From: Dryococelus australis
Lineage: Eukaryota > Arthropoda > Insecta > Phasmatodea > Phasmatidae
Reading direction: 5' to 3'
Assembly (NCBI GenBank): GCA_029891345.1
Contig: CM057002.1
Location: forward strand, 20,412,295 to 20,476,294
Length of the DNA stretch: 64,000 bases
Program-made: the position numbers and the translations under genes
The notes under the pieces: generated by a model
The model's input: only the letters and a program-made list of their open reading frames with translations
What the model was told of the DNA's origin: nothing
The model's database searches: none
Part shown: positions 10,675 through 21,825 of the stretch, in pieces
How positions within the stretch are numbered: the stretch's first letter is position 1
Layout: each line of letters starts with the position of its first letter

Positions 10675-11098
10675 AAGGCTGTTCACGATAAAGTGAGCAC
10701 TTTTGAAACGGACCTTAGAAAAATGTCACTGCTCCTGCGTGGGATATATTTTAACGGGTACATTGACTGACGTACTCCCAGTAAAGTTGATAGTGATGGA
10801 GGTAAAGTAGTTCCATATCTTAACGTGGAATAAAAGTGCTAAGTAACCATTTGTAATAGCTTACAATATTTCTTTTTCTTTCTATTTTTTTTTTAATACG
10901 CCAAAGTGTAAAAATTAGCAGATTTGCTAAATATTTATTTTTCTAATAATTTCGCAGTTTCACTTCACTGACGTATGAATAAAGCAATGAAGTCCATATC
11001 AATGTTAAGTTTACATATGGTGGAAGAATACACAATGTGCAGACAGGTAGCTCTTAAGCCGGACTTTCAAAAGTGCTAAGTTTACCGTGAACTACCTA
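10675..11098 (+). mobile_element. MITE-A long
   Basis: The ends are AAGGCTGTTCACGATAAAG and TTTACCGTGAACTACCTA, flanked by TA. The internal CCAGTAAAGTTG and TTTCACTTCACTGACG landmarks are in family order. Confidence 0.9.
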
Positions 11099-11500
11099 TA
11101 ACATCTATATTGTCTACTTCATTTCTGATAAAAATATAATTATTTTTATTCATGATAATCAGTGCTGACGTATTGTACAGTTCATTTAGGATCCTGAAAA
11201 TCATAACGAAACCAAAAAAACTACATCTATGCGATTTTTTTTTCAGTTGCAAAGAAAAATTTTTATTGTACCCCGAGTTACGCATGGATATGGTATTTTA
11301 AGTGTTTAAATACAGTAGAACCTCCAGTTTACATTCCCCTCAATTATGTTTCTCCTTGAACACACCAATTTATTTGGCCCTATACAAACACACCATTTCC
11401 TCTATTTTCACACTGTATTAAATTCCTGCCATTTACACTGCAATTCAATATGTTTTTCCTTGAATTATACTTATTTTAAATTCACGTGGTTAATAACATT
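11099..11500. other. Unassigned AT-rich
   Basis: No feature recognised. Confidence 0.4.
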
Positions 11501-11762
11501 TGGAGTGAGTGAGAGAGTGGAGAGATTTGGGAGGCTCTTAACATCGAGGTCTTCAGAGCCGATAAGGGTGACTGAAGTGAATATGGAGCGGCGCTGGAAT
11601 GAAGAGTCGGGGGAAACGGGAGATCCCCGAGAAAACCGGCCGACCAACGGCATCGTCCAGCAATATTCTCACTTGCGAACAACTGGTCACCCGGCCGGGG
11701 ATTGAACCCGGTTCGCCTTGGTGGGAGGCGAGCATGATAATCGCTCAGCCACCGTTGCCCCA
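11501..11762 (-). mobile_element. SINE-1
   Basis: On the minus strand the head is at the right (GGCAACGGTGGCTGAGCG, then GAACCGGGTTCAATCCCC, a near-perfect B box). The body holds GGCCGGTTTTCTCGGGGAT, and the tail runs to the left in CTCTCACTCACTCC. This is one of the best preserved copies. Confidence 0.9.
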
Positions 11763-14103
11763 ACTCAAATTTGGAAATTCATACTTTGTAGTCTTGTTTA
11801 TAAAACACACTGATGCAGATATTAAGAGTGAAATAACATGCATACAAGACAATTTCATTGGAAATTAAAAGTATTACCTCTGGAAATATTTACTGTGGGA
11901 AAAAAATCATTTATCAGATTTGCAGCAGAATTATAGATTGATTAGAAGATAACTAAAATTATGATAAGTATATTATTCTTTAATTTAGTTCAAAATAAAA
12001 CGTAGAATTCCAGTGGGTATGTCAAGGAATAAAAAGGTTACCAATTACTATTATACTGTTAGATACAGTAAAGTGAAAAAATATTATTCTTAAACTTAGC
12101 AAAATACTGCACTACAAAAAACTGACCCAAATAGAAAACAGTGATTGGAAATTAAATAAAAAATGATTTGGCATCTTAAAATATTAAACCAAAAATATGC
12201 TCGAACCATTACTCTACATCAACGTCAACTCTCCAACATAGTCTTCACGTTAGAAAGTTTCCCTTCATTTACACAATTTTACATTTTGTCCCCCAGAAAA
12301 TTGTAAAATGTGAGTTTTACTGTATGCGTTTTCACGAGCAGGTAATATTTCTAACGGTCGTTTTGCAATTATGCAATGAACGACGAACGAGCGATAGCTG
12401 GACGCCCGTCCCTGGATTGGGGATACCCTCGGACACGCCGCCGGATACTGCTGTGACGTGCAGCCGGAAACGGAACTTTGCCCGCACTCGAGGAGGCAAT
12501 GAAGGAGAGCCCGGCCCCCCCCTCCCTCCCACCATCCCCTCACCATTCTTATTTCATAATCTATGTCACGGTTGCGGCATATCGGTCTCATTGTAAGGCA
12601 TACGCTATTCACGGTAAAATGAGCACTTTTGAAAACCATGATCATGATCAACATGTAAGACATACGTTTTACACACTTGGTATTTCAAATTATATGTAGC
12701 GAAATTATAAAATATACTTGTGTGTTGAAATTATTGAATTCATATAAGTAAATAGTAATCATTATTAAAAACATAATGGCACGAAACAATATGTTGGGAG
12801 CATCACATGCACATGTCTGATTTTGGTAAAATGTTTCAGGAAAATAAATTGTAAACTTCCAACCCATACAAAAATTTTCAAATCATTTTATTTAATTTCT
12901 GAAATACATTACACGCAAAGCTTAAATGTAAGAAACAGTTAGTACAGTTTTGAAGTTGGGAAATTGTGTACTACATTTATACGATTTACACAAATTGTAA
13001 TCAATCATATCACATTGTTGAAAATTTGTTGCACAAAACTACTTATAACATTTAAAAAAAAATCAATATTTTAAGACAAACGTTTTATTACAGTTTATGC
13101 TAAGTCATAGTTCTCCTGTGTGAGAAATGGTTTATTCTTTTGCTCTTCGTACAGATGTAAAAATTTTAAATTTTCACTATTTAATGTGTCACGTCATAAC
13201 AATAAAGTAAATTCACTCACAAATGCCAACATGCATGTATTGACACTGAATATATGTTACTCGTAGCTGTGGAATGTGTAAAACATCTTAAAATATGAAT
13301 TTGACAAGTGTAAACTTTATAATGTGTCACATTTATTTCGGTGTACTTATCATATAAACTTCGTTATAATAAACAAACTTCAGTGTAAAAAGCTTCTAAA
13401 ACTGTGATTTGTTTTTACATTGTTTCACAACTACAGCCAAAAATTATAAATGTTAGCTTCTATTAGTGAAAAATGCAAGTTTTCTCTAATAGTAACAGTG
13501 AGATAAAATGTTTCCTATATCTGGCAGATAAAGAGAGTAAAATGCTGAATTTCAAAATATTCCTTATGCTACTAACATAAACTTAGGCGTGGATGACGTC
13601 AATTTCATGTCTTACTATTTTTATTAGCTGTTCATTCCTTTATATTTGAGCCAGCATACAATATAAAACTCACATATGATGGTTATTATAAAACATTAAC
13701 ATTAAAAACTGATTCAACATATTACCGATTAGTCATGCAACATAATTTAGGTAATTATTTTGGTTTCTCCGCAGGTTTTTTTTTTTTTTTTTCTCAGAAA
13801 CACTACTGAATACATAGAGTACAAGAACATGAGCGAGGCCACTCTGGTAAACTTTCCGCCTTTCAGGTCCGCTGCTTGTAAGGCTCTTGAAATGCGTCGC
13901 AGAGTGTTGGGGACGCCGATATTTCTACGAAAATATTTCACACCTGCTCGATGTGCTAGTTAACGAAAATAACACACACTTCAGAAGAGTACGGAAAGCC
14001 AGTTTCAATACGTAGTGCACGCTATAAATATTACTTCAAAGCCCTCCAGTATGGCTGGAAACCGGCCTTTTTTGATTGCTGTATCTCAAAATACGCTAAT
14101 TGG
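11763..14103. other. Unassigned 2.3 kb, with one MITE-A end
   Basis: It is mostly AT-rich with no recognised gene. At 12,598-12,640 a solo MITE-A end occurs (CTATTCACGGTAAAATGAGC). At about 12,385-12,545 there is an isolated GC-rich block without a recognised function. A T run lies at 13,776-13,792. Confidence 0.4.
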
Positions 14104-14400
14104 TAGGGACACCAGTTCTTCGCGAAAAAATTTCAGGACAAGTTTGTGTTCCAGCGCACTTTAGTCGAGAATCACTTTGGTGATTGGATTCATTTGCTTT
14201 GTTACGCGTCTTATCTGTCTGCTTACGGATCACGGACGGTCAGTATCGGAGAAACGTTATTCTGATTGGCTCGCTCATGTAACAGACTGCCTTCACACAA
14301 AGACAAGCGGCCAATAGTTAAATGAAGACTGCAAGTGTGCGCACAGGATATTGAAGCCTATCCTCCGCGTAAATCTTTTCGCGAAAAACAGGTGGCCCTA
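14104..14400. mobile_element. 297 bp hAT-type MITE with perfect 8 bp target duplication
   Basis: It starts TAGGGACACCAGTTCTTCGC and ends GGTGGCCCTA. The inward arms share TTCGCGAAAAA. CTAATTGG stands at both 14,096-14,103 and 14,401-14,408, an exact 8 bp duplication as made by hAT transposases. It is too short to encode anything. Confidence 0.92.
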
Positions 14401-14451
14401 CTAATTGGGTACAAGCAAAACTTAGATATAATACGGCATTGAACTTCGCTA

Positions 14452-14870
14452 AATGCTGTTCACGATAAAATGAGCACTTTTGAAAAGAACCTTAGAAAAA
14501 TGTCACAGCCACTGTCTGCTCATATTTTAATGGCCGCACCGAGTGACATTTGCCCAGTAAAGTTGGTACGATGGATGGAGTTTAGTTCCATATTTTAACG
14601 TCGAAATTAAAGTGCTAGGTAACCATTTTTGACTACTCAAATTATTTATTTCGCCTTCTATTTTTTAATGCACCGAAGTGTAAAAATGAGCAGATTTGTA
14701 ACATAAATACTTTACTAATAATTACACCGCTTCACTTGATCGACGCATAAATAAAGTGATGAGGATCATGGCAATGATAATTTTACATAAGGCTGAATAA
14801 TACACGACGTGCATGCAAGTAGACCGTAAGCAGGGCTTTCAAAAGTGCTCATTTGACCGTGAACAGCCTT
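14452..14870 (+). mobile_element. MITE-A long
   Basis: The ends are ATGCTGTTCACGATAAAATG and TGACCGTGAACAGCCTT, with the family interior complete. Confidence 0.9.
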
Positions 14871-15054
14871 TATAGACTTTCCACCATGGTCACCGCCTAA
14901 AGTCCGATACAAAAACGGTTCGGTGGAAAGGTTACACGCCAGTTCGGTGCCTTGCGCCCAGAGGTGATGCGGCACTTGCGCGCGCCAATAAGGCCCTTAT
15001 CGCTCCCTTTCTTCTGTAGGGACCAGCCCTAGCCAGGCGGCGCCCTTAGTATTA

Positions 15055-15473
15055 TATGATGTTCGCGGTAAAAGGAGCATTTTTGAAAACCCTACTTAAG
15101 ATCTACTTTTATGCATCATGTGTATTCTTCCGCCTTATGTAAAATTAACATTGCCTGGTTTCATCACTTTATTCATGCGTTGGTCAAGTGAAACTGTGAA
15201 TTCATTAGAGAAGAAAATATTTTACAACTTTGCTCATTTTTACACTTTGACGCATTAAAAAATCACAAAGCGAAAGAAATAACGTAAGTCACCACATATG
15301 GTTACCTAACACTTTTATTTGACTTCAAGATATGGAACTACTTTCCGTCCACTGTTACCAACTTTACAGTGGGCGCATGTCTCCCAGTGCGCCCGTTAAA
15401 ATATATGCAGGTAGGAGCAATGACTCTTTTCTGAGGTTAATTTCAAAAGTGCTCACTTTAACGTGAGTGGCAT
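15055..15473 (-). mobile_element. MITE-A long, reverse orientation
   Basis: The interior reads opposite to the copy at 14,452, so the two form an inverted pair about 185 bp apart. The right terminus is eroded (TTTAACGTGAGTGG). Confidence 0.88.
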
Positions 15474-16694
15474 GTAGTCGCGTGGCCTGACGCAAGAGCT
15501 CATGTAGTCGTGTGGTCGTGGCACCGCAGTACGGGAAAATAAGTAATTATAATTTGAAAAATACAAGCACTGTTTTATACTCTGTTTCTTCCATTATCTC
15601 TCGGAGATGGATGGCCTTCGTTATATATAACGCTGGCTAAGGCATAGTCGGGATATTGAAGTCCCTGAGGAAACTTGACCGAACCTGGGAATTCTCAGAA
15701 CATTAGGCCTATAGGAGCAGCGAAAACGAGAGTAATTTGATAAAAATTTCAAATAAATGGACCCTAATCTTCCAGAACAAACTAAAACAATTATTCTCCG
15801 TCGCATTGAAGGAAACCCGCACATCAAATTCGGGAAAAAGATTAAGTAGCTCTGTAGAAGAAAATTTATGTTATGGAATATACAGTAACAACTACTAGAT
15901 TACTAATCTCTTGGTTTTTGTTTAATGCTCAGTATAGAAATCCGTATTCCTTCGTGTAGAACATTATGTTAATTGTTTCACTCAAACCAATGTACGAAAA
16001 AATGTTAAGTAATTTTGTACCGTTATAATTACTTAAATTTTATAAATGATATTTCAGTTATTACAGAGCTGACAAAGTAATATTCAGCTCAGGAAAAAGA
16101 GTCCCTAAATATCTCAATTTACACAAGAAAAATATATGGTTGTAGGAACCAAATTTCTTTTCCCGTAACCTATCTGGAGTGCTGATATAGGGACGGACAG
16201 CAATCAGTTTGGTTGTATGCAGATACAATGCAAATGTTTTAACGTAGATAGTAACTGCAATAGAACTGAATGCTTTAGTCTTGCGATTGTATCTACAACT
16301 ATGAATATGGTTCCTACAGCAGAGCGTTCTCTACCTCATAGAGACCAGAATGCCTTGCAGAATTTCTTCAGTATAGAAATAATTGAAGTTATCATCTATT
16401 TTGAAGCTAAACGTAAGAAACTAAGTCAGTTATAACTGATCGTAAAAGACATTACTACTAGCCAGAAGACTGACTTCCTCTCATGCCCACCGAATGCAAT
16501 TCACCGAACAGAAGAGAGTGGAATTGATCACAAGCGAATTCCTTAAACAATTTTTCTTACTCACGTGCTTCAATGCTGTTTATTTAATAACATATTCACT
16601 TTTCAATAAGCTTTCGGGCTTCACGAGTCACTCACCCTGTCTAAATGTATCGTATGACACTTGTTTGTAGTTTAGTTCTCAAGATGCAATATTT
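15474..16694. other. Unassigned, downstream of the receptor gene
   Basis: No second gene was recognised. AATAAA-type signals lie close to the receptor stop on the minus strand (for example RC of TTTATT at about 16,579-16,584), but none can be called with confidence. Confidence 0.35.
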
Positions 16695-17999
16695 CTACCT
16701 CATTGCTTCGCGCGTATCGAACTGTAGCAACATAAACACGTAAGACATAGCAGAGACACACATGGATGCCAGGAGCGGTAAGCCGAGAGTGAAAAAGCCA
16801 CCTGCACTAAACATTATCTTCCTTCTGGATGTTTGAAAAGAGAACTCCTTCAGTTGGACTGTTGCTTCCTTGCTCAAGCCTGGCTGCAGGAGGAGATCGT
16901 GGATAATACCTGTCGTCTTCCTTGACTCTCTGCTAGTCGAACCGCAGATACAGTTTATCATTACAGCCTGGCCTATGTACAGAATCGAATTCATAACGTG
17001 GCTGATTATCAACGTAGAGAATCCATTTGACGTGAATGTATAACGCAACATTAAGTGTACTGATTCTATTAAATGTATGAAACACGTAAGCACTATAAAC
17101 AACACCGTCATGCCATATAGTTGATTGATCAAAGTAGATACCCTGTAAAATTTGTGACACATTCTCAAATAACAAGATATATTTTCTAATTGATCACATG
17201 AATCATCATGTATAACTCTTTCTCCAAATAGTCTCCCGTTGGATCTTGCACGCTGAGGTGGGCGAGTCTCGTTTGGCAGTTCGTCCTCATATGTTGGTAG
17301 AACGGTGTTACGTCCTACTGACTGGTGCTGGGTTGTCTTTTTATCACGTTTACCCCATTTCGTTCGTAGCTTCTCATTCAAAATTCTAAGTCTTTCTCGA
17401 ACGAGGAAAACCAAGTGCACATAGTTAGCTGTTGTGATTAAGAATATATTGTGCAGGATCGTGTAGATCAACTTGATGATAGTTTGAGGATTTTGAGTTA
17501 TGAACATTTTTTGCACGTCAAAACTTAAAATGACAGTCATTGTTGCAAACATCACAACACAGCCTATCGAGGCGTCTCTGCGCCATATCTTGTAGTATTC
17601 TCCAGGATTCTCCAGTAATGACGTATCTATGTCCTCCAGTAAGTTAATTATTTTTAACTTGCTGTCAATATATGCGTGGGTGTTTATTCTGCCAAAAATT
17701 GTGGTAATAAATAACGAAGTAGATCCGACCGGAAATAGAATATATTTGGTGGCCAAACTAATAACGTGCATATTATTTTGAATCGCGACATAAACGTACA
17801 TGAATTGAATGATAAATGTAGCTAACATTCCTGCCGTTACATATGCAAACATTATAGTACACTGTCTGACTTCCAGGACCCTTGTCCCACCTCGTGCTTT
17901 TTTTGCAATTACGTCGTGTGCCTCCATCGCAAATATTTTGGAAACCATCCACATTGGCTTGAAACAGTCGCAGATACAGGACCCTGATGCAGCTGCCAT
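16695..17999 (-). CDS. Gustatory receptor (insect 7tm_7 chemoreceptor)
   Basis: This encodes a 434-residue multi-pass membrane protein of the insect gustatory receptor family, ligand-gated cation channels of chemosensory neurons with seven helices and a cytoplasmic N-terminus. Hydrophobic segments lie at about residues 48-73, 78-104, 145-160, 173-200, 290-318, 328-352 and 396-423. The charged stretch at 201-285 between helices 4 and 5 is longer than in many relatives. The C-terminal signature is present in relaxed form: SYVFMLLQF at 419-427 stands where the family has TYxxxxxQF, preceded by GGFFTLGLPLL. The length fits the family. The frame is open throughout with no stop or frameshift, so it may be functional. 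The first ATG is at 17,999, in MAAASGSC. A splice-acceptor-like TTTCTGTGTTTGTAG ends at 18,005, five bases before that ATG, so a 5' intron, or upstream coding exons, is plausible. The ligand cannot be predicted. Confidence 0.85.
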   Translation of the reverse strand: MAAASGSCICDCFKPMWMVSKIFAMEAHDVIAKKARGGTRVLEVRQCTIMFAYVTAGMLATFIIQFMYVYVAIQNNMHVISLATKYILFPVGSTSLFITTIFGRINTHAYIDSKLKIINLLEDIDTSLLENPGEYYKIWRRDASIGCVVMFATMTVILSFDVQKMFITQNPQTIIKLIYTILHNIFLITTANYVHLVFLVRERLRILNEKLRTKWGKRDKKTTQHQSVGRNTVLPTYEDELPNETRPPQRARSNGRLFGERVIHDDSCDQLENISCYLRMCHKFYRVSTLINQLYGMTVLFIVLTCFIHLIESVHLMLRYTFTSNGFSTLIISHVMNSILYIGQAVMINCICGSTSRESRKTTGIIHDLLLQPGLSKEATVQLKEFSFQTSRRKIMFSAGGFFTLGLPLLASMCVSAMSYVFMLLQFDTREAMR

Positions 18000-18434
18000 T
18001 TTGCCTACAAACACAGAAAATTATTTTGTCTAGTTTGTTAACGTTTCTTGGCATTTCGATTAGATGAACACATTTCCGAAGATAAAAGAAATTTAGGGGA
18101 ATTTATTAGGAAAACACAAAAATTACTAAGTAATGCAGTTTTTTCAATCTTTAACTTGCCGGGATGTGTTTCTCTTTCCTTTTATTCAAAAATGAACTTT
18201 GATTTTGAATGCAGACATGACTGCGAGTCAGTACGTCATATATAAAACTGTAAGGCATTTACTTATTGCAATATGGATATTTTTTATCGTAGGACAATGA
18301 GTGTAAATTTTAACTATTTAAACTTGTCTATTAAAAATACCACAGATTATGACACCACAACCCGTAAACGTATTAAATTTGATTATTTGACAATGAAACA
18401 AAAATACAACATATTAAAAGCCAAATAACATTTT
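18000..18434 (-). other. Upstream region of the receptor with splice-acceptor candidate
   Basis: On the minus strand a pyrimidine-rich stretch ending TTTGTAG (AG at 18,006-18,005) stands just before the receptor ATG. No clear TATA box or further exon was identified in the AT-rich DNA beyond. The true promoter may lie upstream of an intron. Confidence 0.45.
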
Positions 18435-18675
18435 CAGAGCCGCGCTTGTGAAGCGGTTAAACTACTCTCCTCCCACCTAGGCGAACTGGGTGCAATACCC
18501 GGATTTTTGCATGTGGTAATCGTGCCGCACGATGCCACTGGTCGGCGGGTTTTCTCGGATATCTCCCGTTTCCCTCGCCCTTTCATTCCGGCGCTGCTAC
18601 ATACTCACCTCGTTTCACCCTCATCGACTCTCAAAACCTCGATGTTAAGAGCCGCCCAGATTTCTTCACTCACTC
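18435..18675 (+). mobile_element. SINE-1
   Basis: It contains GCCGCGCTTGTGAAGCGG, GGCGAACTGGGTGC, GTCGGCGGGTTTTCTCGG and a tail in CACTCACTC. The tail is interrupted by the TIR element that follows. Confidence 0.88.
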
Positions 18676-19223
18676 ATGCCCGGTTGCACAAACATCGTCC
18701 CCGATCCGAGATCGAATGATCCTAGTTCCGAACCAGGATCCAGTTTGATATTTGATTCCAATGATAAAGTATTGCTCCAACGGAATTTCATGATTCTGGA
18801 TCTCCGATTCATCGATTTTGGTTCCAAAGTGAGAGATCGAGATAAAGTATTAGACAGATTTTGCTATTGGTTCGCAATATATGACGTCATGGAAGTAGGC
18901 GTATTTTTCACTATTTATAGAACTAGAAGTGCGATGTTTTATCTGTTTGAAGTGAATTATTGTTCTACGAATTTTACTGGATAATATTCTAGAACGTATA
19001 ATGTTCTTATTTCCCAAGGAAACACTCGAATGTAGTTCTATCTGTTGGCGTATTTTCAAACTATACTTGTTGACGATGGCTACTGATCTCGGATCGAGAT
19101 TCGGAACCGCCAATTCCGGCTGTTCGAAATGAGCTCTGAACTCGAATGGTGCAACAGTTTCCTGTGTCGATCTTAGATCCGATCTCGGATCGAGTTTCGA
19201 ACCACGATGGTGCAACCGGACAT
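18676..19223. mobile_element. 548 bp GATC-rich TIR element
   Basis: The termini are ATGCCCGGTTGCACAAACAT and, read inward from the right, ATGTCCGGTTGCACCATCGT. Both are followed by GATCCGAGATCG-type blocks. CACTCACTC stands on both sides (18,667-18,675 and 19,224-19,232). The target is a SINE tail already made of CACT repeats, so the duplication length (8-9 bp or less) is uncertain. An internal GATCTCGGATCGAG near 19,084 repeats the sub-terminal motif. No transposase was seen. Confidence 0.8.
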
Positions 19224-19232
19224 CACTCACTC

Positions 19233-19716
19233 CGAAGTCGTCTGTCCTTCCTGCCGTCCAGTCTGCTACTGTGGCTCGTAGCGACCTCGTCTCCGCCTTC
19301 GACCGCGGGCTGCTTCTGCAAGCGCTAATTTGTTTACAGAAGTGAGGTAAAAGTCCCGAGGCTTCGCTGAAGGCGAAGGTATTATATAGTTTTGCTTTCC
19401 TTCACACGCTGCTCGAATGAAGCGACATAATTTATTTTGTAGCGCCTTTCTCGCTGAATAATAAAATGAGCGTTTACAACGTAAATCGATATCGACCACA
19501 GTCGAGTTGTCAGAAATTTCCATGGTATTGTATTGGTTTAGTTATTCCACTGGCGCAAATGCCATAATGTATTTTACTTTGCGAGTCTGGGAACTTGTAT
19601 CCCATTAGTATTTCCTCATTAATATACGAGTTTATATACGTATAACGACACAGACATTTCATGTTTCTTGCATACAACACAGGTATTAATTACCCTTGAC
19701 ACTGAAATAAAGTAGA
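19233..19716. other. Unassigned
   Basis: It starts with a short CG-richer part (to about 19,320) and then becomes mixed. No feature recognised. Confidence 0.4.
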
Positions 19717-19800
19717 TGGGGCCGCGGTGGCGCAGTGACTAGCACGCTCGCCTCCCACCAAGGCAGACTGGATTTTACTCCCGGCGGATGCTCAAACATT
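19717..19800 (+). mobile_element. SINE-1 head fragment
   Basis: Only the tRNA-like head is present (GGGGCCGCGGTGGCGCAGTG, CTCGCCTCCCACCAAGGC). A (TA)n array follows shortly after. Confidence 0.65.
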
Positions 19801-19815
19801 CGAAATTTTAATAGT

Positions 19816-19874
<59 letters not shown>
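19816..19874 (+). repeat. (TA)n microsatellite
   Basis: Nearly pure TA with one interruption. Confidence 0.95.
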
Positions 19875-19876
<2 letters not shown>

Positions 19877-19919
19877 TGCAATTTTTTGAGATTTAATTCT
19901 TTTTAATTTTTTTTTTAAT

Positions 19920-20050
19920 TTTTAAGTTTAGTCACCAGGGTCAGGATCAAAGGTCACCGTAAATATCGCCAACATATGACATGGTGGACAATATGGCCGC
20001 CGTCCGACAGGAATGACAGAGCATGAGCAACTTCGAGCTCCGACGCCCCG
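19920..20050 (+). repeat. Fragment of the AAGGTCA-rich repeat
   Basis: TCACCAGGGTCAGGATCAAA, GGTCACC and ACAATATGGCCGCCGTCCGA match the units at 3,300-4,200. Confidence 0.6.
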
Positions 20051-20229
20051 TTCCCCTCTGTGTCCCATTAAAAATACATTGTCCCAGAAGGAACCAAATC
20101 ATGATACTGTCGTATTTCGTCTTAAATTTTATTGTCAAATGTATTTTAGGGAGAGAATTTATTTACAGATTTACAGGGACTTAACGCGTCTACGCTTCGG
20201 TTGGATTGGAAAGAGCTAGTTAATGTTCC

Positions 20230-20580
20230 CGCTATGTTATGCCTGAAGGCTTATCAAGGGACGGCTTATAAACTAACTCAGCGTTTCCCAAACTTTGTTT
20301 TCCTATGACCCGGTTATTTTTAGAATTCTGTGACCCACTAAAAACTTAAAATGGCTTTTCTCCCGCTCCACACTGCATCGCTTTGCGCGTCATGTATTCT
20401 GAAGCGAAGGCGAGGCAACCAGGCTTTTATTTATTTTTCTCGTGGCCCGTCACCGGGTAGCGAACAACCATCTGGGAAACGCTGAGCAAACTTATGACCT
20501 AATTTAAACTGACGCCCATGCCTTACCTAGGATTGGAACCCGGAACCTCACGCACAGCAGACCGACTGCGCCACGGGAGT
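20230..20580 (-). mobile_element. SINE-3, split by a hAT MITE
   Basis: On the minus strand: GTGGCGCAGTCGGTCTGC, then the B-box-like GGGTTCCAATCC, then GGTAAGGCATGG and a tail through GGTCATAAGTTTG. After the 206 bp insertion it resumes with AGTTAGTTTATAAGCCGTC. It matches the intact copy at 61,961-62,127. Confidence 0.75.
20279..20484. mobile_element. 206 bp hAT-type MITE nested in SINE-3
   Basis: The termini are CAGCGTTTCCCAAACTTTG and CATCTGGGAAACGCTG. The 8 bp on each side are AACTAACT and AGCAAACT, 6 of 8 matching, which suits a decayed hAT target duplication. The flanks join into a continuous SINE-3. Confidence 0.8.
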
Positions 20581-20605
20581 TTGATGCGCACACGTCCATT
20601 ACGTA

Positions 20606-21033
20606 TAGTCTGTTCGCGGTTTCTTCACCCTGTTTGAATCACCTTTGAAAAAATTTCTCGGCACGTATGACGCATTTAGTTATTTCCTTAACACGCCATG
20701 TGTAACAAGCGTTTTATACTAGTGTTCATTAAAGGTACTTTTTTTTTTTCGTGTTAAATTGAAATGTTATTCGTATTTTATCTATAAATTGTAATGCTTC
20801 GTTTATAAATAATACAAACTAAAAAAAAAAGTGAGAAAACACGTGTGTTGATAGCGCCTAGTGAGAAATAGTTCTTATACGAAATATGTTACACTGAGTG
20901 CGCACGAATTCGGCGCGTTGTCCCTGTGGCGTATTTCTCCAGACTTAGTCAAGCTCAGTTCGCATGAGACGGAGGAATATCCTGGAAGTAGAACTTTAGC
21001 GTCTTTAGAAAAGTATGAAGTAATTGTGAATGG
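20606..21033 (+). mobile_element. MITE-B, nearly complete
   Basis: It starts TAGTCTGTTCGCGGTTTCTT and runs through CACTGAGTGCGCACGAATTC and GGAGGAATATCCTGGAAG to AATTGTGAATGGA, where Rep-C abuts. The terminal motif is related to that of MITE-A. Confidence 0.88.
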
Positions 21034-21705
21034 ATGGTACACGTTTTGACGTGAATACGTCTTTAACTTTGCAACCGTATTAGGAGACGATCCAGAAAAT
21101 CCGATGATAACAAAATCGGGGGATACAGTTTGGCATTGCAGATCCGAATATATCGCCTACATTAAAAATTCAATTACACCACTCGATTGCCAAAGGATCA
21201 AAGAATATGTTATGTTGAGTGAGGACTACGAAGCATCGCGCGTGGCTGAGTGGAGAAAGGGGGGAAAAAAGGGGGAGGGGGCAATTTTGAGTTCGTTTCG
21301 CCTCGTCTCATAACTTCCGCGTCGTGTAACCTTTAACTAGGAGAAGCTACGACGCTCGTTTAAGTTTCAATCGATAGCTCTTATCAAGATCAATCGAGTG
21401 CGCTTATAAAAACATCTGTGTGGCGTGGTCATGGTTAATTTGTATGAATTAAAAAAATATATAAGAAAACTTAACACGATTTCAGCCTATACTCATCAAA
21501 AAGATAAGTCTAAATACAGAAATCGCTTACGGTTCGAAAGAGCACCTCAAAAGCAATCCAGTGATACCCATAAAACCCCATATGATCGACTGAAGCGATG
21601 CCGGGAACGTAAAATAAACGTCAAGGCGTCCGAGCGCGTTAACGTAGACGTATTCACGCAAAACAAACGGCCGTGTCCACAACACAGTCAAGCCCAAATT
21701 TTTTT
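21034..21705 (+). repeat. Rep-C copy 2, best preserved, with basic open frame
   Basis: It begins TTTGACGTGAATACG and has the G-rich tract at 21,258-21,281 and a TATAAAAACATCTGTG box at about 21,407. An open frame from 21,425 then encodes a very basic peptide with YRNRLRFERAPQKQS and TPYDRLKRCRERK. Copy 3 preserves much of the same stretch with several third-position differences, so the ancestor may have been coding. I do not recognise the protein beyond a basic, nucleic-acid-binding look. The unit ends at a T run. Confidence 0.7.
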
Positions 21706-21825
21706 TCATCGTAAACTGACCTTTACACTGCAGTCTCGGGTCGCTTGCTTCATGATGCCCCCTTCAGGGGAATGCGCTGACACTTCCGTCGCGTGGTCAT
21801 GCCTTATACTCCGGCTGACGCCCTG

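Noticed and set aside
12265-12663. 132-residue open frame on the minus strand
   Set aside because: It crosses a GC-rich patch and a MITE-A end. Composition is not protein-like and no family is recognised.
17773-18054. Alternative frame beginning MPRNVNK overlapping the receptor start
   Set aside because: Out of frame with the receptor and explained by the intron/5' region. The splice acceptor just before the receptor ATG is a better account.
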